A stretch of 64,000 nt of DNA from Candidatus Gastranaerophilales bacterium (GTDB lineage Bacteria > Cyanobacteriota > Vampirovibrionia > Gastranaerophilales > Gastranaerophilaceae). Made by a program: the position numbers and the translations under genes. The DNA is taken from the NCBI GenBank assembly GCA_944325105.1, contig CALUYW010000008.1, positions 1-64,000 of the forward strand, in the 5' to 3' direction. This document shows positions 34,476 to 45,196 of the stretch, piece by piece. Below the pieces are notes generated by a model, which was not told the DNA's origin, searched no databases, and worked only from the letters and a program-made list of their open reading frames with translations. The number at the start of each line of letters is the position of its first letter. Position 1 is the first letter of the stretch.

Positions 34476-35552
34476 TTGGCAAAAGTTACACTAAATAACA
34501 TAACAAAGTGTTTTGGCAAAAAAACTATTCTTGATGATATATCACTTGAAATTAAAGATAAGGAATTTGTTGTTCTTGTTGGTGCTTCAGGCTGCGGTAA
34601 GTCAACACTTTTAAGAACTATTGCCGGTCTTGAAAAACCAACCTCGGGCGAGATTTTTATAGGTTCAAAGTGTGTTAATAATATTTTACCTAAAGACCGC
34701 GACATTGCTATGGTTTTTCAAAGTTATGCACTGTATCCGCATTTAAGTGTATTTGACAATATGGCATTTGGACTAAGTGTCAGAAAAATGGCCAAATGCG
34801 AGATTAAAAGGCGTGTGAATAATGCTGCAGAAATTTTAGGGCTTGAGGACTATCTTGACTACAAACCGAAAGAATTATCAGGCGGTCAAAGACAAAGGGT
34901 TGCGCTTGGGCGTGCTATAGTTCGTGAACCTAGTGTATTTTTGATGGATGAACCTCTTAGCAACCTTGATGCAAAGTTGAGAGTTTCTATGCGCTCAGAA
35001 ATTAAAAGACTGCATAAAAAATTAAACACAACTTTTATATATGTGACACATGACCAAACAGAGGCGCTCACTATGGGCGATAGAATTATTGTTCTTGATA
35101 AAGGAAAAATCCAGCAGGCGGATGATGCTTATAACATCTATAACAATCCCAAAAATACATTTGTTGCAACATTTATGGGAAATTATCCCATGAATCTTTT
35201 CCCTGCAACAATAGAAGATGGACTGCTAAATTTTGCAAATATATATGTTAACCTTTCAAAAACGCCAATAAATTACCCTAAAAATCTTAAGGAAGTTATA
35301 GTTGGCGTTAGAGTAGAAGATATTGTTGATAAAACAAATGTTAATTATTCCTTTAATTTAATAAAATTTAGCGCAGTTCCCGAATTTGAGGAAACCTTGG
35401 GTTCGCATAAGGTTGTTTACTTTAAATTGGGAGAAGCTGACTGCGTTGCCAAGGTTCCCGCTGATTATAATTCAGGAAGCACAATAGAGTTTTCAATCGA
35501 CCCGATGAAGCTTAAGTTTTTTGACCCAATAACAAAAGAATCTCTCGATTAA
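34476..35552 (+). CDS. ABC transporter ATP-binding protein, MalK/UgpC type
   Basis: This 358-residue ATPase energises carbohydrate or polyol importers. Walker [10 protein letters not shown] (36-44), Q-loop [11 protein letters not shown], signature [14 protein letters not shown], Walker [13 protein letters not shown] and the switch His (VTHDQTEAL) are intact. A TOBE-containing regulatory domain (about 235-355) follows, as in MalK. The start is TTG at 34476 with GAGGA eight bases upstream. No permease or binding-protein gene is adjacent, so it is an orphan ATPase that may serve several importers. Its stop overlaps that of the next small gene by four bases. Confidence 0.93.
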   Translation: MAKVTLNNITKCFGKKTILDDISLEIKDKEFVVLVGASGCGKSTLLRTIAGLEKPTSGEIFIGSKCVNNILPKDRDIAMVFQSYALYPHLSVFDNMAFGLSVRKMAKCEIKRRVNNAAEILGLEDYLDYKPKELSGGQRQRVALGRAIVREPSVFLMDEPLSNLDAKLRVSMRSEIKRLHKKLNTTFIYVTHDQTEALTMGDRIIVLDKGKIQQADDAYNIYNNPKNTFVATFMGNYPMNLFPATIEDGLLNFANIYVNLSKTPINYPKNLKEVIVGVRVEDIVDKTNVNYSFNLIKFSAVPEFEETLGSHKVVYFKLGEADCVAKVPADYNSGSTIEFSIDPMKLKFFDPITKESLD

Positions 35553-35734
35553 CACTCGTCTTCTTTTGGCTCTTCTTTTTCAACCCAGATATATGTTTGC
35601 TTAAATGCTCCCTTAAATGGGTTGTGCGAGTAGTCATAATCAACAAAAGGGTTTTTGACCCTGTTATTTATTGTGTTTGCTTTTTTATTTATATCTTTAA
35701 AGTATTCTCCAAGTTTCATAATTTTTCCAACCAT
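35549..35734 (-). CDS. Small protein, about 61 residues, unknown function
   Basis: It is mostly polar with a basic N-terminal half ([19 protein letters not shown]), an aromatic middle ([22 protein letters not shown]) and an acidic end ([10 protein letters not shown]). It overlaps the convergent ABC stop by exactly four bases, the arrangement also seen at three other convergent pairs here, which supports it being real. A second ATG five codons in is an alternative start. No family recognised. Confidence 0.5.
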   Translation of the reverse strand: MVGKIMKLGEYFKDINKKANTINNRVKNPFVDYDYSHNPFKGAFKQTYIWVEKEEPKEDEC

Positions 35735-35887
35735 ATATTCTTATCATGCTTATTATGGCACATGTAATTTTCTTTTAATGCCACCTGGGTATAGATTTAG
35801 CATTAGTACTAAAGTAGTACCAACTTGTTGATTGAATATATTTTTAATGGTAGTATTTTATTTGAGGAGAAGCATTTTGAGGATATT

Positions 35888-37051
35888 ATGAAGAAAAAAG
35901 TAAGCATTGTTTTGCTTGTTATAATTGCTCTTGTTGCATTTCGCTGGTGCAGCGGAAGGTTTGGCGAGTTCATGCGTGCAAAAATGATGGGTGCCATGAT
36001 GACGCCAAAGGTAAAACTTTCTCAAGCAGGTGAAATTGAATATAAAAATGAAATAGAAGCTCCCGGTAGAATTGTTGCAAAGTACTCGGTTGACCTTGTT
36101 GCCAGAGTTGACGGGTACTTGCAGGAAAAAAGGTTTAACGAGGGTGATTTTGTTAAAAAGGGGCAGGTTTTATTTATTATTGAACCTCAGCAGTATTTAA
36201 TTGCACTAAATAAAGCACAAGCTGACCTTGCAACCGCAAGAGCACAGGCAGTTAAAGCAAGTAAAGACTTTGCGCGTTCAAAAGAGCTTGTTGCAAAAGA
36301 TTACATAGCAAAGTCAACTTATGATGATACTTTAGCTCAAAGAGATGTAGCAAATGCCTCTGTTAAAGCTGCAATAGCTGCTGTGAATGACGCCAAAAGA
36401 AATTATAACTACACAAGAATAACTTCTCCGATTGACGGCAGAATAGGTATGTTAAATGTCACCCAAGGTAATTATGTAAGCACTCAAAGCGGAGCTTTGG
36501 CGCGTGTCGTAAGCACTAATCCTATTTATGTTACATATAGCGTTGATTCTAAGCAATTTGCAAATTTAAGGGACAATGAAATTATACCTGAAGATAAAAA
36601 AGAACAGCCCATAAGTGTCGAGATTACTCTGCCTGATGGTACAAAGTACGAGCACAAGGGTGTAGAGGATTTTTGGGATAACCAAATCTCTCAAACAACA
36701 GGTACAATTGCACTTCGTGCAACATTTAAAAACCCTGACAATAAGCTTATCCCCGGGGATTTTGTAAAGGTAAAAGTTTATTCAAATAAATTAAATAAAA
36801 AATTAGTTGTCCCTCAGGACTGCGTCCTGCAAGATTCAGAAGGCAGATATGTATATGTGGTTGACAAAGATTCAATTGCAAGAAAAAAATACATAAAAGT
36901 TTCAAATGAGTATCAAAAATACTGGATAGTAACCTCAGGGCTAAATGCAGGAGAAGAGTACATATCGCAAGGCTTAGTAAAAGTTATGGCTGATAAGCCT
37001 GTTGTTGTACTAAAAGAAGATGAACTTGTTAAGTTGAAGGATAAAAAGTAG
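35888..37051 (+). CDS. RND efflux periplasmic adaptor (AcrA/MexA type)
   Basis: This 387-residue membrane fusion protein is anchored by an N-terminal hydrophobic segment (about 5-20). It has lipoyl halves around VDGYLQEKRFNEGDFVKKGQVLF and RITSPIDGRIG, a coiled-coil hairpin (about 90-145), then beta-barrel and membrane-proximal domains. ATG at 35888 is chosen because GAGGA lies four bases upstream; the frame is open further left. It is the first gene of an adaptor-RND-TolC operon. A small GTACT/AGTAC dyad (35806-35820) lies upstream. Confidence 0.92.
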   Translation: MKKKVSIVLLVIIALVAFRWCSGRFGEFMRAKMMGAMMTPKVKLSQAGEIEYKNEIEAPGRIVAKYSVDLVARVDGYLQEKRFNEGDFVKKGQVLFIIEPQQYLIALNKAQADLATARAQAVKASKDFARSKELVAKDYIAKSTYDDTLAQRDVANASVKAAIAAVNDAKRNYNYTRITSPIDGRIGMLNVTQGNYVSTQSGALARVVSTNPIYVTYSVDSKQFANLRDNEIIPEDKKEQPISVEITLPDGTKYEHKGVEDFWDNQISQTTGTIALRATFKNPDNKLIPGDFVKVKVYSNKLNKKLVVPQDCVLQDSEGRYVYVVDKDSIARKKYIKVSNEYQKYWIVTSGLNAGEEYISQGLVKVMADKPVVVLKEDELVKLKDKK

Positions 37052-37062
37052 CGGTATAGAGT

Positions 37063-40000
37063 ATGTTTTCAAAGTTTTTTATAGACAGACCAAGATTTGC
37101 AATTGTAATCTCGCTTGTAATCACTTTAGCGGGTTTAATTGCTCTTAAGGGACTGCCTTTTGAACAATATCCTACAATTACACCTCCTCAGGTAATTGTT
37201 TCCGCTACGTACCCCGGTGCAAGTTCTGATGTTATAGAGTCAACAGTTGCTGCCCCCATTGAATCTGCCGTAAACGGTGTAGAGGATATGCTCTATATGA
37301 CATCCAGCTCAAAAAACGGCAGCTATAAGTTGAGTATTTACTTTAAAGTTGGTACAAATCCGGATATGGCGGTAGTAAATGTCCAAAACAAGACTTCTCT
37401 TGCAACCGCTCGTTTGCCCGACGAGGTTAAAAGATACGGTCTTACAATTAAAGAATCTACCGCAGGTGCGGGTCTTGTAATCTACAAGGTTTTTTCTCCC
37501 GACGGTTCAAAGAGCCTTGTTGACCTTGCAAACTACGCATCAATATTTATAAAAGACGAACTTGCCCGTGTTGAGGGTATTGGTGAAGTTGTAGTATTTG
37601 GCGGCAGAGATTACGCTATGCGCATTTGGTTGGATGCTCAAAAGCTTGCTGCGCTTAATATTTCACCTGCTGATGTTAACGCCGCAGTTGCCGCTCAAAA
37701 CGCTCAAGTGCCTGCAGGTAACATTGGTAACGAGCCTCTTGTAAATAAAAAAGATATGTCTATAGTTTTAAGGACTTCAGGCAGATTAAAGACGGTTGAA
37801 GAATTTGAAAATATTATTGTAAAATCTAACCCTGACGGTTCTGTTATTAAAGTTTCTGATGTTGCAAAAGTCGAGCTTGATTCAGAAACTTATGATTACT
37901 TAGGGCGTGTTGACTTGCAGCCTGTTGCGGTTATTCAGGTAATTCAACTTGCAGACGCCAACGCAGTTGAGCTTGCAAATAATTGTAACAAAAAAATGGA
38001 AGAGCTCTCTAAGGGTTTTCCTGAGGGCATAGCTTATGAAGTATTCAGGGATTCAACGGATTTTATCAAAGAATCATTAAGTGAAGTTATAAAGGCAATT
38101 GTTCTTGCAATATTTCTTGTAATTATGGTTGTGTACCTCTTTTTGGGAGACGTCAGAGCGTCTTTCATTCCGTTTGTTGCAATTCCTGTATCTTTAATAG
38201 GTACAATAATTATTTTTGCAATACTTGGTTTTTCGATAAATACCCTGACGCTTTTTGGCTTTGTGCTTGCGGTAGGTACTGTAGTAGACGATGCTATCGT
38301 TGTTATTGAAAACGTACAAAGACACATTGAGGCGGGGCTTTCGCCGCGTGATGCAGCTATAATTTCAATGGATGAGGTTTCAGGTGCGGTCTTAGCTACC
38401 TCTCTTGTTTTGATGGCGGTTTTTGTTCCTGTTGCCTTTATCCCCGGTATCACGGGTAAAATGTATCAGCAATTTGCAGTTACAATTGCTGTTTCAATTG
38501 GTTTTTCAACCCTTGTAGCCCTTACATTGGCCCCAGCGTTGTGCGCTACCATCTTAAAATCAAAAGACGAGTTGCCAAAAAGAACTTTCTTTAATAAATA
38601 TAGAGAACTCTACAGGGATTACTGGTCGCACAACCAAAATCTTCAAGGTATAGCGCTTATTAAGGCGTGGGGTGAGTTTTTTGCTACCGCTTGGGATGTT
38701 ACAATTAAAAAATTCAACAGAATGTTTGACAGAATAAGAGATACATACATTGAGGGTTCTAAATACTATATTGAAAAACCCTCCAGAACAAAAATTACAT
38801 ACGTTGCTCTTGTTGTTGCGCTTTTGTTCTTGTTTAAAATAATTCCCACGGGCTTTTTGCCTAACGAGGATTCGGGTGCTTTATTTACAAGTGTTCAGCT
38901 AAAAGACGGTTCTTCTTTGTCTAAGACTATGTCTATAACAGATGAACTTGAAAAAGATATTAAAAAAATCCCCGGTGTGCATAACGTCCTTGGCTTAGAG
39001 GGTATTAACGGTCAAAATACATCGATGATTATTACCCACTTTGAACCTTGGGAAGAAAGACGAGCAGTGCCTTGGTATAAGCAAATCTTTATGAGTAAAG
39101 AGAAAAAATATCAGTCTAAAAAAACACTTGATGATATTCGCTCAAATGTAAATGCTCTGAGTGCAAAATATCCTAACGCAAAGATATTTTCTTTTATACC
39201 TCCTGCAATTACGGGTCTTAGTATGTATGGCGGTTTTGAGTATCAGCTTTTGGATAAAGCAAATAGAACTCCGCAGGAGCTTAATGATGAAGCCAATAAA
39301 CTTATCTACGAAGCTAACAGAAGCTCTGTTGTAACGGGTGTATTTACTCAGTTTAACGCTAATATTCCTCAGTTTTTGATTAATATTGACTACGCAAAAG
39401 CTCTTGCTCAGGGTATTCCTGTAAATGAGATATATACTGCTTTATCTTCACAGTTTGGTCAGACTTATGTTAATGACTTTAACCTGTATGGTCGTGTTTT
39501 CCGTGTTGTTTTGCAGGCTCAGGAGGCTTTTCGTTCCGCACCTGCTGATATGGGCAAGGTTTATATTAAATCTTCTGACGGCAAGTCATCTCCTCTAAGT
39601 TCGGTTGTAAGAATTGAACCTGTAACAGGGCCCTATGATATTACAAGGTTTAATATGTATAAATCCGTTCAGATAAGCGGTAACCCTGCAAAAGGAAAAA
39701 GCTCGGGTCAGGCAATTAAGGAAATGGAGAGAATTTCAAATGAGATTTTGCCCGAGGATATGACTTTTGCTTGGTCAGGTACAAGTTTGCAGGAAATTGA
39801 ATCAAGCGGACAGACAACGGTTGTACTTGCAATGTCGCTGATATTCGTTTATTTGTTCTTGGTGGCATTGTATGAGAGCTGGATGCTTCCTGTAGGTGTT
39901 ATGTTGATTGCACCTATTGCAATGCTTGGTGCACTTTTATTCCAATATATTGCGGGCTACTCGCTTGACCTGTACGCTCAAATAGGGCTTATTATGTTAA

Positions 40001-40359
40001 TCGGTCTTGCTGCAAAACAGGCGATTTTGATTATCGAGTTTGCAAAAACCGCCCGCGAAGAACAAGGGATGAGTATATTTGACGCTGCAATTGAGGCTGC
40101 AAGGATAAGATTTAGGGCAGTTATGATGACAGTAATAGCCTTTATTTTAGGTATGCTGCCTCTTGTCTTTGCCGTAGGCCCAGGGGCTGAGAGCCGTCGT
40201 TCTCTTGGTATGACAGTTTTTGGCGGTATGATAGCAGCTGCTATTGTAGGTACCATCCTTGTTCCGGCATTTTACGTTGTAATTCAACAGGCAAGAGAAG
40301 ATGCTGCTAAAAAACGACGCGAGAAAAATGCTAAAAAGGGAAATAACCATGACGCGTAG
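37063..40359 (+). CDS. RND multidrug efflux permease (AcrB/HAE1 type)
   Basis: This 1098-residue proton/drug antiporter has the full twelve-segment AcrB plan with two large periplasmic loops. The proton relay is complete: Asp-Asp in [15 protein letters not shown] and Lys in [14 protein letters not shown]. It begins with the typical [19 protein letters not shown]. An insertion of some 60 residues near 505-560 accounts for the extra length. The adaptor gene ends 11 bases upstream and tolC overlaps the 3' end, so a complete tripartite pump is encoded. Substrates are not predictable. Confidence 0.95.
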   Translation: MFSKFFIDRPRFAIVISLVITLAGLIALKGLPFEQYPTITPPQVIVSATYPGASSDVIESTVAAPIESAVNGVEDMLYMTSSSKNGSYKLSIYFKVGTNPDMAVVNVQNKTSLATARLPDEVKRYGLTIKESTAGAGLVIYKVFSPDGSKSLVDLANYASIFIKDELARVEGIGEVVVFGGRDYAMRIWLDAQKLAALNISPADVNAAVAAQNAQVPAGNIGNEPLVNKKDMSIVLRTSGRLKTVEEFENIIVKSNPDGSVIKVSDVAKVELDSETYDYLGRVDLQPVAVIQVIQLADANAVELANNCNKKMEELSKGFPEGIAYEVFRDSTDFIKESLSEVIKAIVLAIFLVIMVVYLFLGDVRASFIPFVAIPVSLIGTIIIFAILGFSINTLTLFGFVLAVGTVVDDAIVVIENVQRHIEAGLSPRDAAIISMDEVSGAVLATSLVLMAVFVPVAFIPGITGKMYQQFAVTIAVSIGFSTLVALTLAPALCATILKSKDELPKRTFFNKYRELYRDYWSHNQNLQGIALIKAWGEFFATAWDVTIKKFNRMFDRIRDTYIEGSKYYIEKPSRTKITYVALVVALLFLFKIIPTGFLPNEDSGALFTSVQLKDGSSLSKTMSITDELEKDIKKIPGVHNVLGLEGINGQNTSMIITHFEPWEERRAVPWYKQIFMSKEKKYQSKKTLDDIRSNVNALSAKYPNAKIFSFIPPAITGLSMYGGFEYQLLDKANRTPQELNDEANKLIYEANRSSVVTGVFTQFNANIPQFLINIDYAKALAQGIPVNEIYTALSSQFGQTYVNDFNLYGRVFRVVLQAQEAFRSAPADMGKVYIKSSDGKSSPLSSVVRIEPVTGPYDITRFNMYKSVQISGNPAKGKSSGQAIKEMERISNEILPEDMTFAWSGTSLQEIESSGQTTVVLAMSLIFVYLFLVALYESWMLPVGVMLIAPIAMLGALLFQYIAGYSLDLYAQIGLIMLIGLAAKQAILIIEFAKTAREEQGMSIFDAAIEAARIRFRAVMMTVIAFILGMLPLVFAVGPGAESRRSLGMTVFGGMIAAAIVGTILVPAFYVVIQQAREDAAKKRREKNAKKGNNHDA

Positions 40360-42061
40360 ATTTTTGTCTTATTTTATAATATTCAATCTGATTTTTCTTA
40401 ACTGTTTGCCTACTTTTGCGCAAGAAAATGAAGCAAGCTGGCATGAGGGCATAAGTTTGGAAAATGAGTATCTTGCATACGCAAAAGCTCAAAATAAAGA
40501 AAAAAATGTAGGCTTTTTTAAAAAAGACAAAAAAGAAACTACTGAAGAGGCAAAACGCGAGAAAAAGACATTTGAATTTTTCAAAAAAAGAGAGAAAAAA
40601 GATGTTGAACAGGTAGCAAAAGCACCTGTAGAAAAGCAAGAGCAAAACAAAGAAACAATTGCAAAAAAGCAAGAAGTTAAAAAGTCAAAAAAAGAAAAGA
40701 AGAAAAAAGAAAATAAATACGATGAATATCTAATCCCGATTGACGGTTATATGCCTGTGGGCAACAGTTCTGATAAGTCTATAACCATAGCAGGTTCGGT
40801 GCAAAAAACTCTTGAACTGAATCTTGCGGATTGCCTTGAGCTTGCTCTTATCAACAACCCAAAAATTAAGGCGGCTTATGCTAACGCCGAGGCTATGAAA
40901 TTTAGAAAAGGTCAGACTTTATCCAACTATTCTCCCGTTGTAAATCTTCAGGGCGGAATATCAAGGATTAAGCCTGATATGAGCAACTTTAGAAGCAGGG
41001 GTTTTGTAATTGACCCGTTTACAAAGTATGTAATGGGCACAATAGGCATATCTCAGCTTGTTTATGACTTTGGATATACTCAAAATCAATATTCAATAGA
41101 TAAACTCAACTGGGAGTCTTCTAAGTCAAATATTGATTCTGTTGTAAATGAAGTAGTGTGCCAATTGAAAGATGCATACTATAATCTGATATACGCCATT
41201 GAGGCAAAAAGAGTGGCTCAAGAAACCCTTGAGCAGTTTGAAATTATGTACAATCAGGCGCTTGCTTTCTATGAAGTCGGAACAAAGCCAAAAGTTGATG
41301 TTACGATTGCTCAGGTTAACATGGAAGATGCCAGAGCAAAGCTTATAAGTGCAAGCAATAATGTAGATATTGCAATTTCAAATTTGAATAATTTAATGGG
41401 GCTGCCTTTTATACCTCCTTATATTATTGATACGTCCGCACCTTTTCAGGATGTTGATATAGACATGAGGCGTGCTGTTGAAATTGCAAATGAAGCCCGC
41501 CCTGAGCTTAAGATTGCAAAAATTAATGTGGAAACGGCTGACCAAGCGGTGAAACTAGCCAAGAAAACGTATTTTCCATCGCTAAATTTCGAGGCAAATT
41601 ATTCAATAGGCGGTGTTAACAATACAATTGCAGATACTAACTGGTGGGACTTTGGCGGGTATTTAACATTTCCTGCGATTAACCCTTTTCTTATCAGAAA
41701 CCAGATAAAAGAAGCTCGTGCTCAGCTTGAAAAGCAAAAATATGACTCAAAGGCTACTGTAAATGATGTGTATTATGACATTCAAAGCACTTATGTAAAA
41801 TTGGTAGACGCCAAGCAAAGAGTTCCTGTAGCAAAGTTGGCGGTTAAAAAAGCAAAAGAAAACTACGAACTTTCACAAGGCAGGTATAGAGTTGGTGTAA
41901 GTGATGCGATTGAGTACAAAGAGGCTCAAATCCAGTATTATGACGCCAGATTGTCTTATCTCAACACAATTTATCAATTTAACAGTGCAAAGGCCAATCT
42001 TGAGCGCGCCATAGGACAGACTTTGCCTGCGATAGACAGTTCGGGCGAGGACGAAATTTAG
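40349..42061 (+). CDS. tolC: TolC-family outer-membrane efflux protein
   Basis: This 570-residue outer-membrane factor has a signal peptide ([18 protein letters not shown], cut after TFA) and two homologous OEP repeats (about 155-340 and 365-560), each with long helices and beta strands ([38 protein letters not shown]). Between signal and first repeat lies an unusual Lys/Glu-rich linker (about 45-125). ATG at 40349 is chosen since the signal peptide starts there; it overlaps the RND stop by 11 bases. It could also serve the RND pump at the left edge. Confidence 0.93.
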   Translation: MTRRFLSYFIIFNLIFLNCLPTFAQENEASWHEGISLENEYLAYAKAQNKEKNVGFFKKDKKETTEEAKREKKTFEFFKKREKKDVEQVAKAPVEKQEQNKETIAKKQEVKKSKKEKKKKENKYDEYLIPIDGYMPVGNSSDKSITIAGSVQKTLELNLADCLELALINNPKIKAAYANAEAMKFRKGQTLSNYSPVVNLQGGISRIKPDMSNFRSRGFVIDPFTKYVMGTIGISQLVYDFGYTQNQYSIDKLNWESSKSNIDSVVNEVVCQLKDAYYNLIYAIEAKRVAQETLEQFEIMYNQALAFYEVGTKPKVDVTIAQVNMEDARAKLISASNNVDIAISNLNNLMGLPFIPPYIIDTSAPFQDVDIDMRRAVEIANEARPELKIAKINVETADQAVKLAKKTYFPSLNFEANYSIGGVNNTIADTNWWDFGGYLTFPAINPFLIRNQIKEARAQLEKQKYDSKATVNDVYYDIQSTYVKLVDAKQRVPVAKLAVKKAKENYELSQGRYRVGVSDAIEYKEAQIQYYDARLSYLNTIYQFNSAKANLERAIGQTLPAIDSSGEDEI

Positions 42062-42330
42062 TCTGCAAAAAAGTTAATAAAAATAAAGTAATATAAAAAC
42101 CCTAAAGCAGCTGCCATAAGCTGCTTTTTGTATGTATTTTTACTCATGAAATAAAAAGCTAATGTGATTAAAAATAATGCCAAGGATGTACTTCTGAATT
42201 TATTTGTACTGATATATATAAAGGGCAAAAAGTCAAAAATTATTTTTGGTAAAAAAGTCAGAACAATTAGCGCTATGACTAAAAAAAGCGTTCCTATCCA
42301 AAAAAAAGAGTTGTCTTTATTTCTTTCCAT
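42058..42330 (-). CDS. Small membrane protein, unknown function
   Basis: This 90-residue protein has three hydrophobic helices (about 9-30, 46-61 and 68-88) separated by basic loops (STNKFRSTS, SKNTYKKQ). There is no recognisable family. Its stop shares TTAG with the tolC stop on the other strand. Confidence 0.55.
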   Translation of the reverse strand: MERNKDNSFFWIGTLFLVIALIVLTFLPKIIFDFLPFIYISTNKFRSTSLALFLITLAFYFMSKNTYKKQLMAAALGFLYYFIFINFFAD

Positions 42331-42462
42331 AAATACCTTTGTATGAATTGTAACACAAAATTTACATTTTTGTTAAATATTTCGTTTTACCTGTCACATG
42401 AAAAATTTTTTGTTGCAAATAGCTTGTTAGAATTCCTTTGTTACAAGTTAAAGGAGGTACAG

Positions 42463-42705
42463 ATGGCTAAAAGTGAAGTTATTAAAGATGTTTTTTCAAA
42501 AATGGCTAATCTTACAGGCACGCTTGCGGATTATGCCAAGACAAAGAACAAAAAAACTTTTATTTACAATTTTCTACTTGAGCTGATAGACATAAAAGGA
42601 GTGGAAGAAGAGGAAGAAAAAGCCCTTGTCGAAAGTTTGATAGCTTTTATCGAATCTTTTGTTAAATTATTTTCTATCGCAAGGCAATGCTTTTCTAAAA
42701 AATAA
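42463..42705 (+). CDS. Small helical acidic protein, 80 residues
   Basis: It starts at ATG 42463 behind a strong AAAGGAGG; the frame is open further left but without a binding site. The sequence is amphipathic helical (VIKDVFSKMANLTGTLADYAKTK) with a run of five Glu in the middle and a hydrophobic last third ending ARQCFSKK. It has its own terminator and stands alone. Family unknown. Confidence 0.65.
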   Translation: MAKSEVIKDVFSKMANLTGTLADYAKTKNKKTFIYNFLLELIDIKGVEEEEEKALVESLIAFIESFVKLFSIARQCFSKK

Positions 42706-42721
42706 TCTCTCTGCTCGTTTT

Positions 42722-42757
42722 AACTCCCTTTTTTATTTACAAGAAGGGAGTTTTTTT
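42722..42757 (+). terminator. Rho-independent terminator
   Basis: AACTCCCTT (42722-42730) pairs with AAGGGAGTT (42744-42752), followed by a T-run. It ends the small gene at 42463. Confidence 0.85.
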
Positions 42758-44522
42758 AAAATTTTGATAAATCAACAAGATGTTTAAAAGACGGGTGCTT
42801 TTTATAGAGATGCTCAAGGGTGCCTATGTCAATTATCTTGCCATTGTCTATATAAATAAGTTTGTCGCAGTCTTTAAGTGTTTTTATCCTGTGCGCTATT
42901 GCTATTACCGTTTTAGTTCCTCTAATTTGCTCAAGTGTTTTGCTTATTTCATTTTCTGCTTCAACATCAAGAGCTGCCGTTGCTTCATCGAGCATTATTA
43001 TGTTTCTTTCAAAGTAAAATGCGCGAGATAGTGCAATTCTGTGTTTTTGCCCGCAAGAGAGGTTGGAGGGGTTCTTTTTAAGGTCATTATATATTTGTTC
43101 TCCCAATCCTGCATTTTTAAGAGCGAGTTTTATTTTTTCAAAGTTATAGTTGTTAATTTTATTTTCATCAGGTTCAAAGACAACATTTTGCCATATAGTT
43201 TTAAATGGTAGTGAAAATTCTTGCGAGAGAATGCTTATGTTGTTTTGCCACATTTTAGTGTTTTTATTATCAAGCGTTGTGTTATCAATTTTTATTTCAC
43301 CACTGCAGGGTTTTAAAAGTCCGCAAATAAGGTTAAAAAGTGTTGTTTTTCCACTGCCCGAGAGCCCTGTAATCCCTACAAATTCACCTTTTTTGATTTC
43401 AAAATCAATGTTTTTTAGCACTTCTTTGTTGTGTTCATAGTAAAAATTTACTCCCAAAAAGGCTATTTTATCTTCAAATATAAGGGGGGTTGTGATTTTT
43501 TCCTGTATTGAGTTTGTAATGTTAATCGATTTTATTGTGTTTAAAAACCATTGAGCCTCGTATTTTGAGCTATTTATGCCATAAAGACAATTTTGAGTTT
43601 TATTGATTGTTGGTACAATTCTTAAAATTACTGCTGCAATGGCTGCAAGCCCAGCGCCAAGTGCACCTGTGTCCGGGTTATTTACCAGCTGCAGGATGAC
43701 AAACAGTACAAAAGTGCTCATAACTCCAATTTCTGTAAAATATGTCGGCATTGCCCTGTTTGTATTCATACTGCTTTTGCATTTTGTGTATTGCTTTTGT
43801 ATTCTACTTGCTACGTTTGCAAAATCATTTTCTTTGTCGTAAATAATAACTTCTTTTTGTGAATCAATTGTTGCAAGTGTAAAGTTTTGTTTTTTTCTGT
43901 CTGCAATATTCAGACTTTCGCCGTATTTTTTTGCTTTGGTTTTGAAGTATTTACTCTCTATGAGCCAAATTGTAAAAATAAAGGCAGAAATAACAACTGC
44001 TGTTGTTTTGAATTTGACAAAAAGATACAGGATTATTCCAAATGCGACTATAAGATTTACAATAAGAGATAACACCGAGCCTACAAAGTCGTTCATTATT
44101 ATGTTTATAGATTCACTTAAAATTCTTTGCTTGTCTGATTTTAGTATTTTACTTGTAAGCAGGTAGTTTTGACCGATAAAAAGTTTATAGTTTTTTTCAA
44201 AAATTTTGTTTGTAATTTTTGCTATAAGTCCGTTTTGAAATTTGATGTATAAAATCATAAATACATCTTTAAAAATGTATGTAAAGGCTACCATTAAGCC
44301 AAGCAAAAGAAGTAACTTGGGACTGTTTTGTATATTTAGTACGTTAAAGATTGGGATAGGAGTTTTATTTGTGCTTAATAAAATTGCAAAAGAGTATATA
44401 AGCGATAAGCCTAAAAACTCAAATCCTGCAGCAATTAGGGATAATATTAAAAGAAAAGACAGTTTAAATCTGAATTCTTTCGCAAAAGTATTTATGAAAT
44501 CTATAAAAACCCCGATAAACAT
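42756..44522 (-). CDS. ABC exporter, fused permease and ATPase (lipid/oligosaccharide flippase type)
   Basis: This 588-residue half-transporter has six membrane helices (about 15-320) and a nucleotide-binding domain (about 350-585). Walker A is GLSGSGKTT. The signature reads LSCGQKHRIALSRA, with Cys in place of the second residue pair's usual Gly. Walker B is IIMLDEATAALD and the switch is AHRIKTL. The membrane part resembles PglK/MsbA-like flippases, so a lipid-linked saccharide is a possible substrate (inference). Its Shine-Dalgarno AAGGA is repeated inverted as TCCTT just before the ATG, forming a small hairpin that could limit initiation. Confidence 0.88.
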   Translation of the reverse strand: MFIGVFIDFINTFAKEFRFKLSFLLILSLIAAGFEFLGLSLIYSFAILLSTNKTPIPIFNVLNIQNSPKLLLLLGLMVAFTYIFKDVFMILYIKFQNGLIAKITNKIFEKNYKLFIGQNYLLTSKILKSDKQRILSESINIIMNDFVGSVLSLIVNLIVAFGIILYLFVKFKTTAVVISAFIFTIWLIESKYFKTKAKKYGESLNIADRKKQNFTLATIDSQKEVIIYDKENDFANVASRIQKQYTKCKSSMNTNRAMPTYFTEIGVMSTFVLFVILQLVNNPDTGALGAGLAAIAAVILRIVPTINKTQNCLYGINSSKYEAQWFLNTIKSINITNSIQEKITTPLIFEDKIAFLGVNFYYEHNKEVLKNIDFEIKKGEFVGITGLSGSGKTTLFNLICGLLKPCSGEIKIDNTTLDNKNTKMWQNNISILSQEFSLPFKTIWQNVVFEPDENKINNYNFEKIKLALKNAGLGEQIYNDLKKNPSNLSCGQKHRIALSRAFYFERNIIMLDEATAALDVEAENEISKTLEQIRGTKTVIAIAHRIKTLKDCDKLIYIDNGKIIDIGTLEHLYKKHPSFKHLVDLSKF

Positions 44523-44562
44523 AAAGGATAAAATTTTCCTTGAAAAAATGATTATAGTTAAT

Positions 44563-44568
44563 TATACT
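44563..44568 (+). promoter_or_regulatory. -10 element of the 44.6 kb gene (leaderless start)
   Basis: TATACT ends seven bases before the ATG at 44576. Confidence 0.5.
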
Positions 44569-44575
44569 CTTAAAT

Positions 44576-45196
44576 ATGGTTGAAAAGTCAAGAAAACAAA
44601 ATTTCTTCATAGGGTTGTCGTTGTCAAACTCTTCTAACTATGACAGTTCGGTTTGCGTTTTAGATAGAAATTCTAAAATCTTGCTTTTGGACAAGTTTTA
44701 CTTTGCTCAAGATATTGAATTGTTTTTGAACACTTCTCCTTATATTCATAATTCTATTGTTTGCGTCTCTGTGCCTTATGATAACTCTTTGCTTGACGGT
44801 AAATGGAGAATACACTCAAAAAACTATAAAATGCTCGGCGATTATTTTAAGGTAAACAGGTATAAATGGACAAAAAGACTCTCCAACAGGCTTTGTGATG
44901 TATTGCTAAATATAAAAGAAGAAGGTATAGAGATATACAGGTGTGATATTAATCAATTAAGACAGGCATACGGACTTGGTGCTCATTATCTTGCAAGAAC
45001 TTCTCCAGATTGCAAGAGTTTACAAAATTCGCTTAAATTAAAATACGGTTTTGATGAACTTCCCGATAACATGCTTGCGGCATCTTCGCTTGAGGCAATA
45101 GTTTGTGCCATGTTTGCAACTTATATTGCAGATGGTGAAGACACGAAAACATTGTACGAATTTGAAGGTCTCAAAGCTCTTGCTAAGCCGTTTTAA
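44576..45196 (+). CDS. RNase H-fold-like protein of unknown function (DUF429-like)
   Basis: This 206-residue soluble protein begins with a strand-turn pattern of RNase H-like proteins (FFIGLSLSNSSNYDSSVCVLD), has a second strand with a carboxamide/acid context (IVCVSVPYDNSLL) and ends with a helix containing AASSLEAIVCAMFATYIADG, a layout I associate with DUF429-type predicted nucleases. Catalytic acids are not convincingly placed, so activity is uncertain. The mRNA is probably leaderless. Its stop codon directly abuts the stop of the convergent GH57 gene. Confidence 0.5.
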   Translation: MVEKSRKQNFFIGLSLSNSSNYDSSVCVLDRNSKILLLDKFYFAQDIELFLNTSPYIHNSIVCVSVPYDNSLLDGKWRIHSKNYKMLGDYFKVNRYKWTKRLSNRLCDVLLNIKEEGIEIYRCDINQLRQAYGLGAHYLARTSPDCKSLQNSLKLKYGFDELPDNMLAASSLEAIVCAMFATYIADGEDTKTLYEFEGLKALAKPF

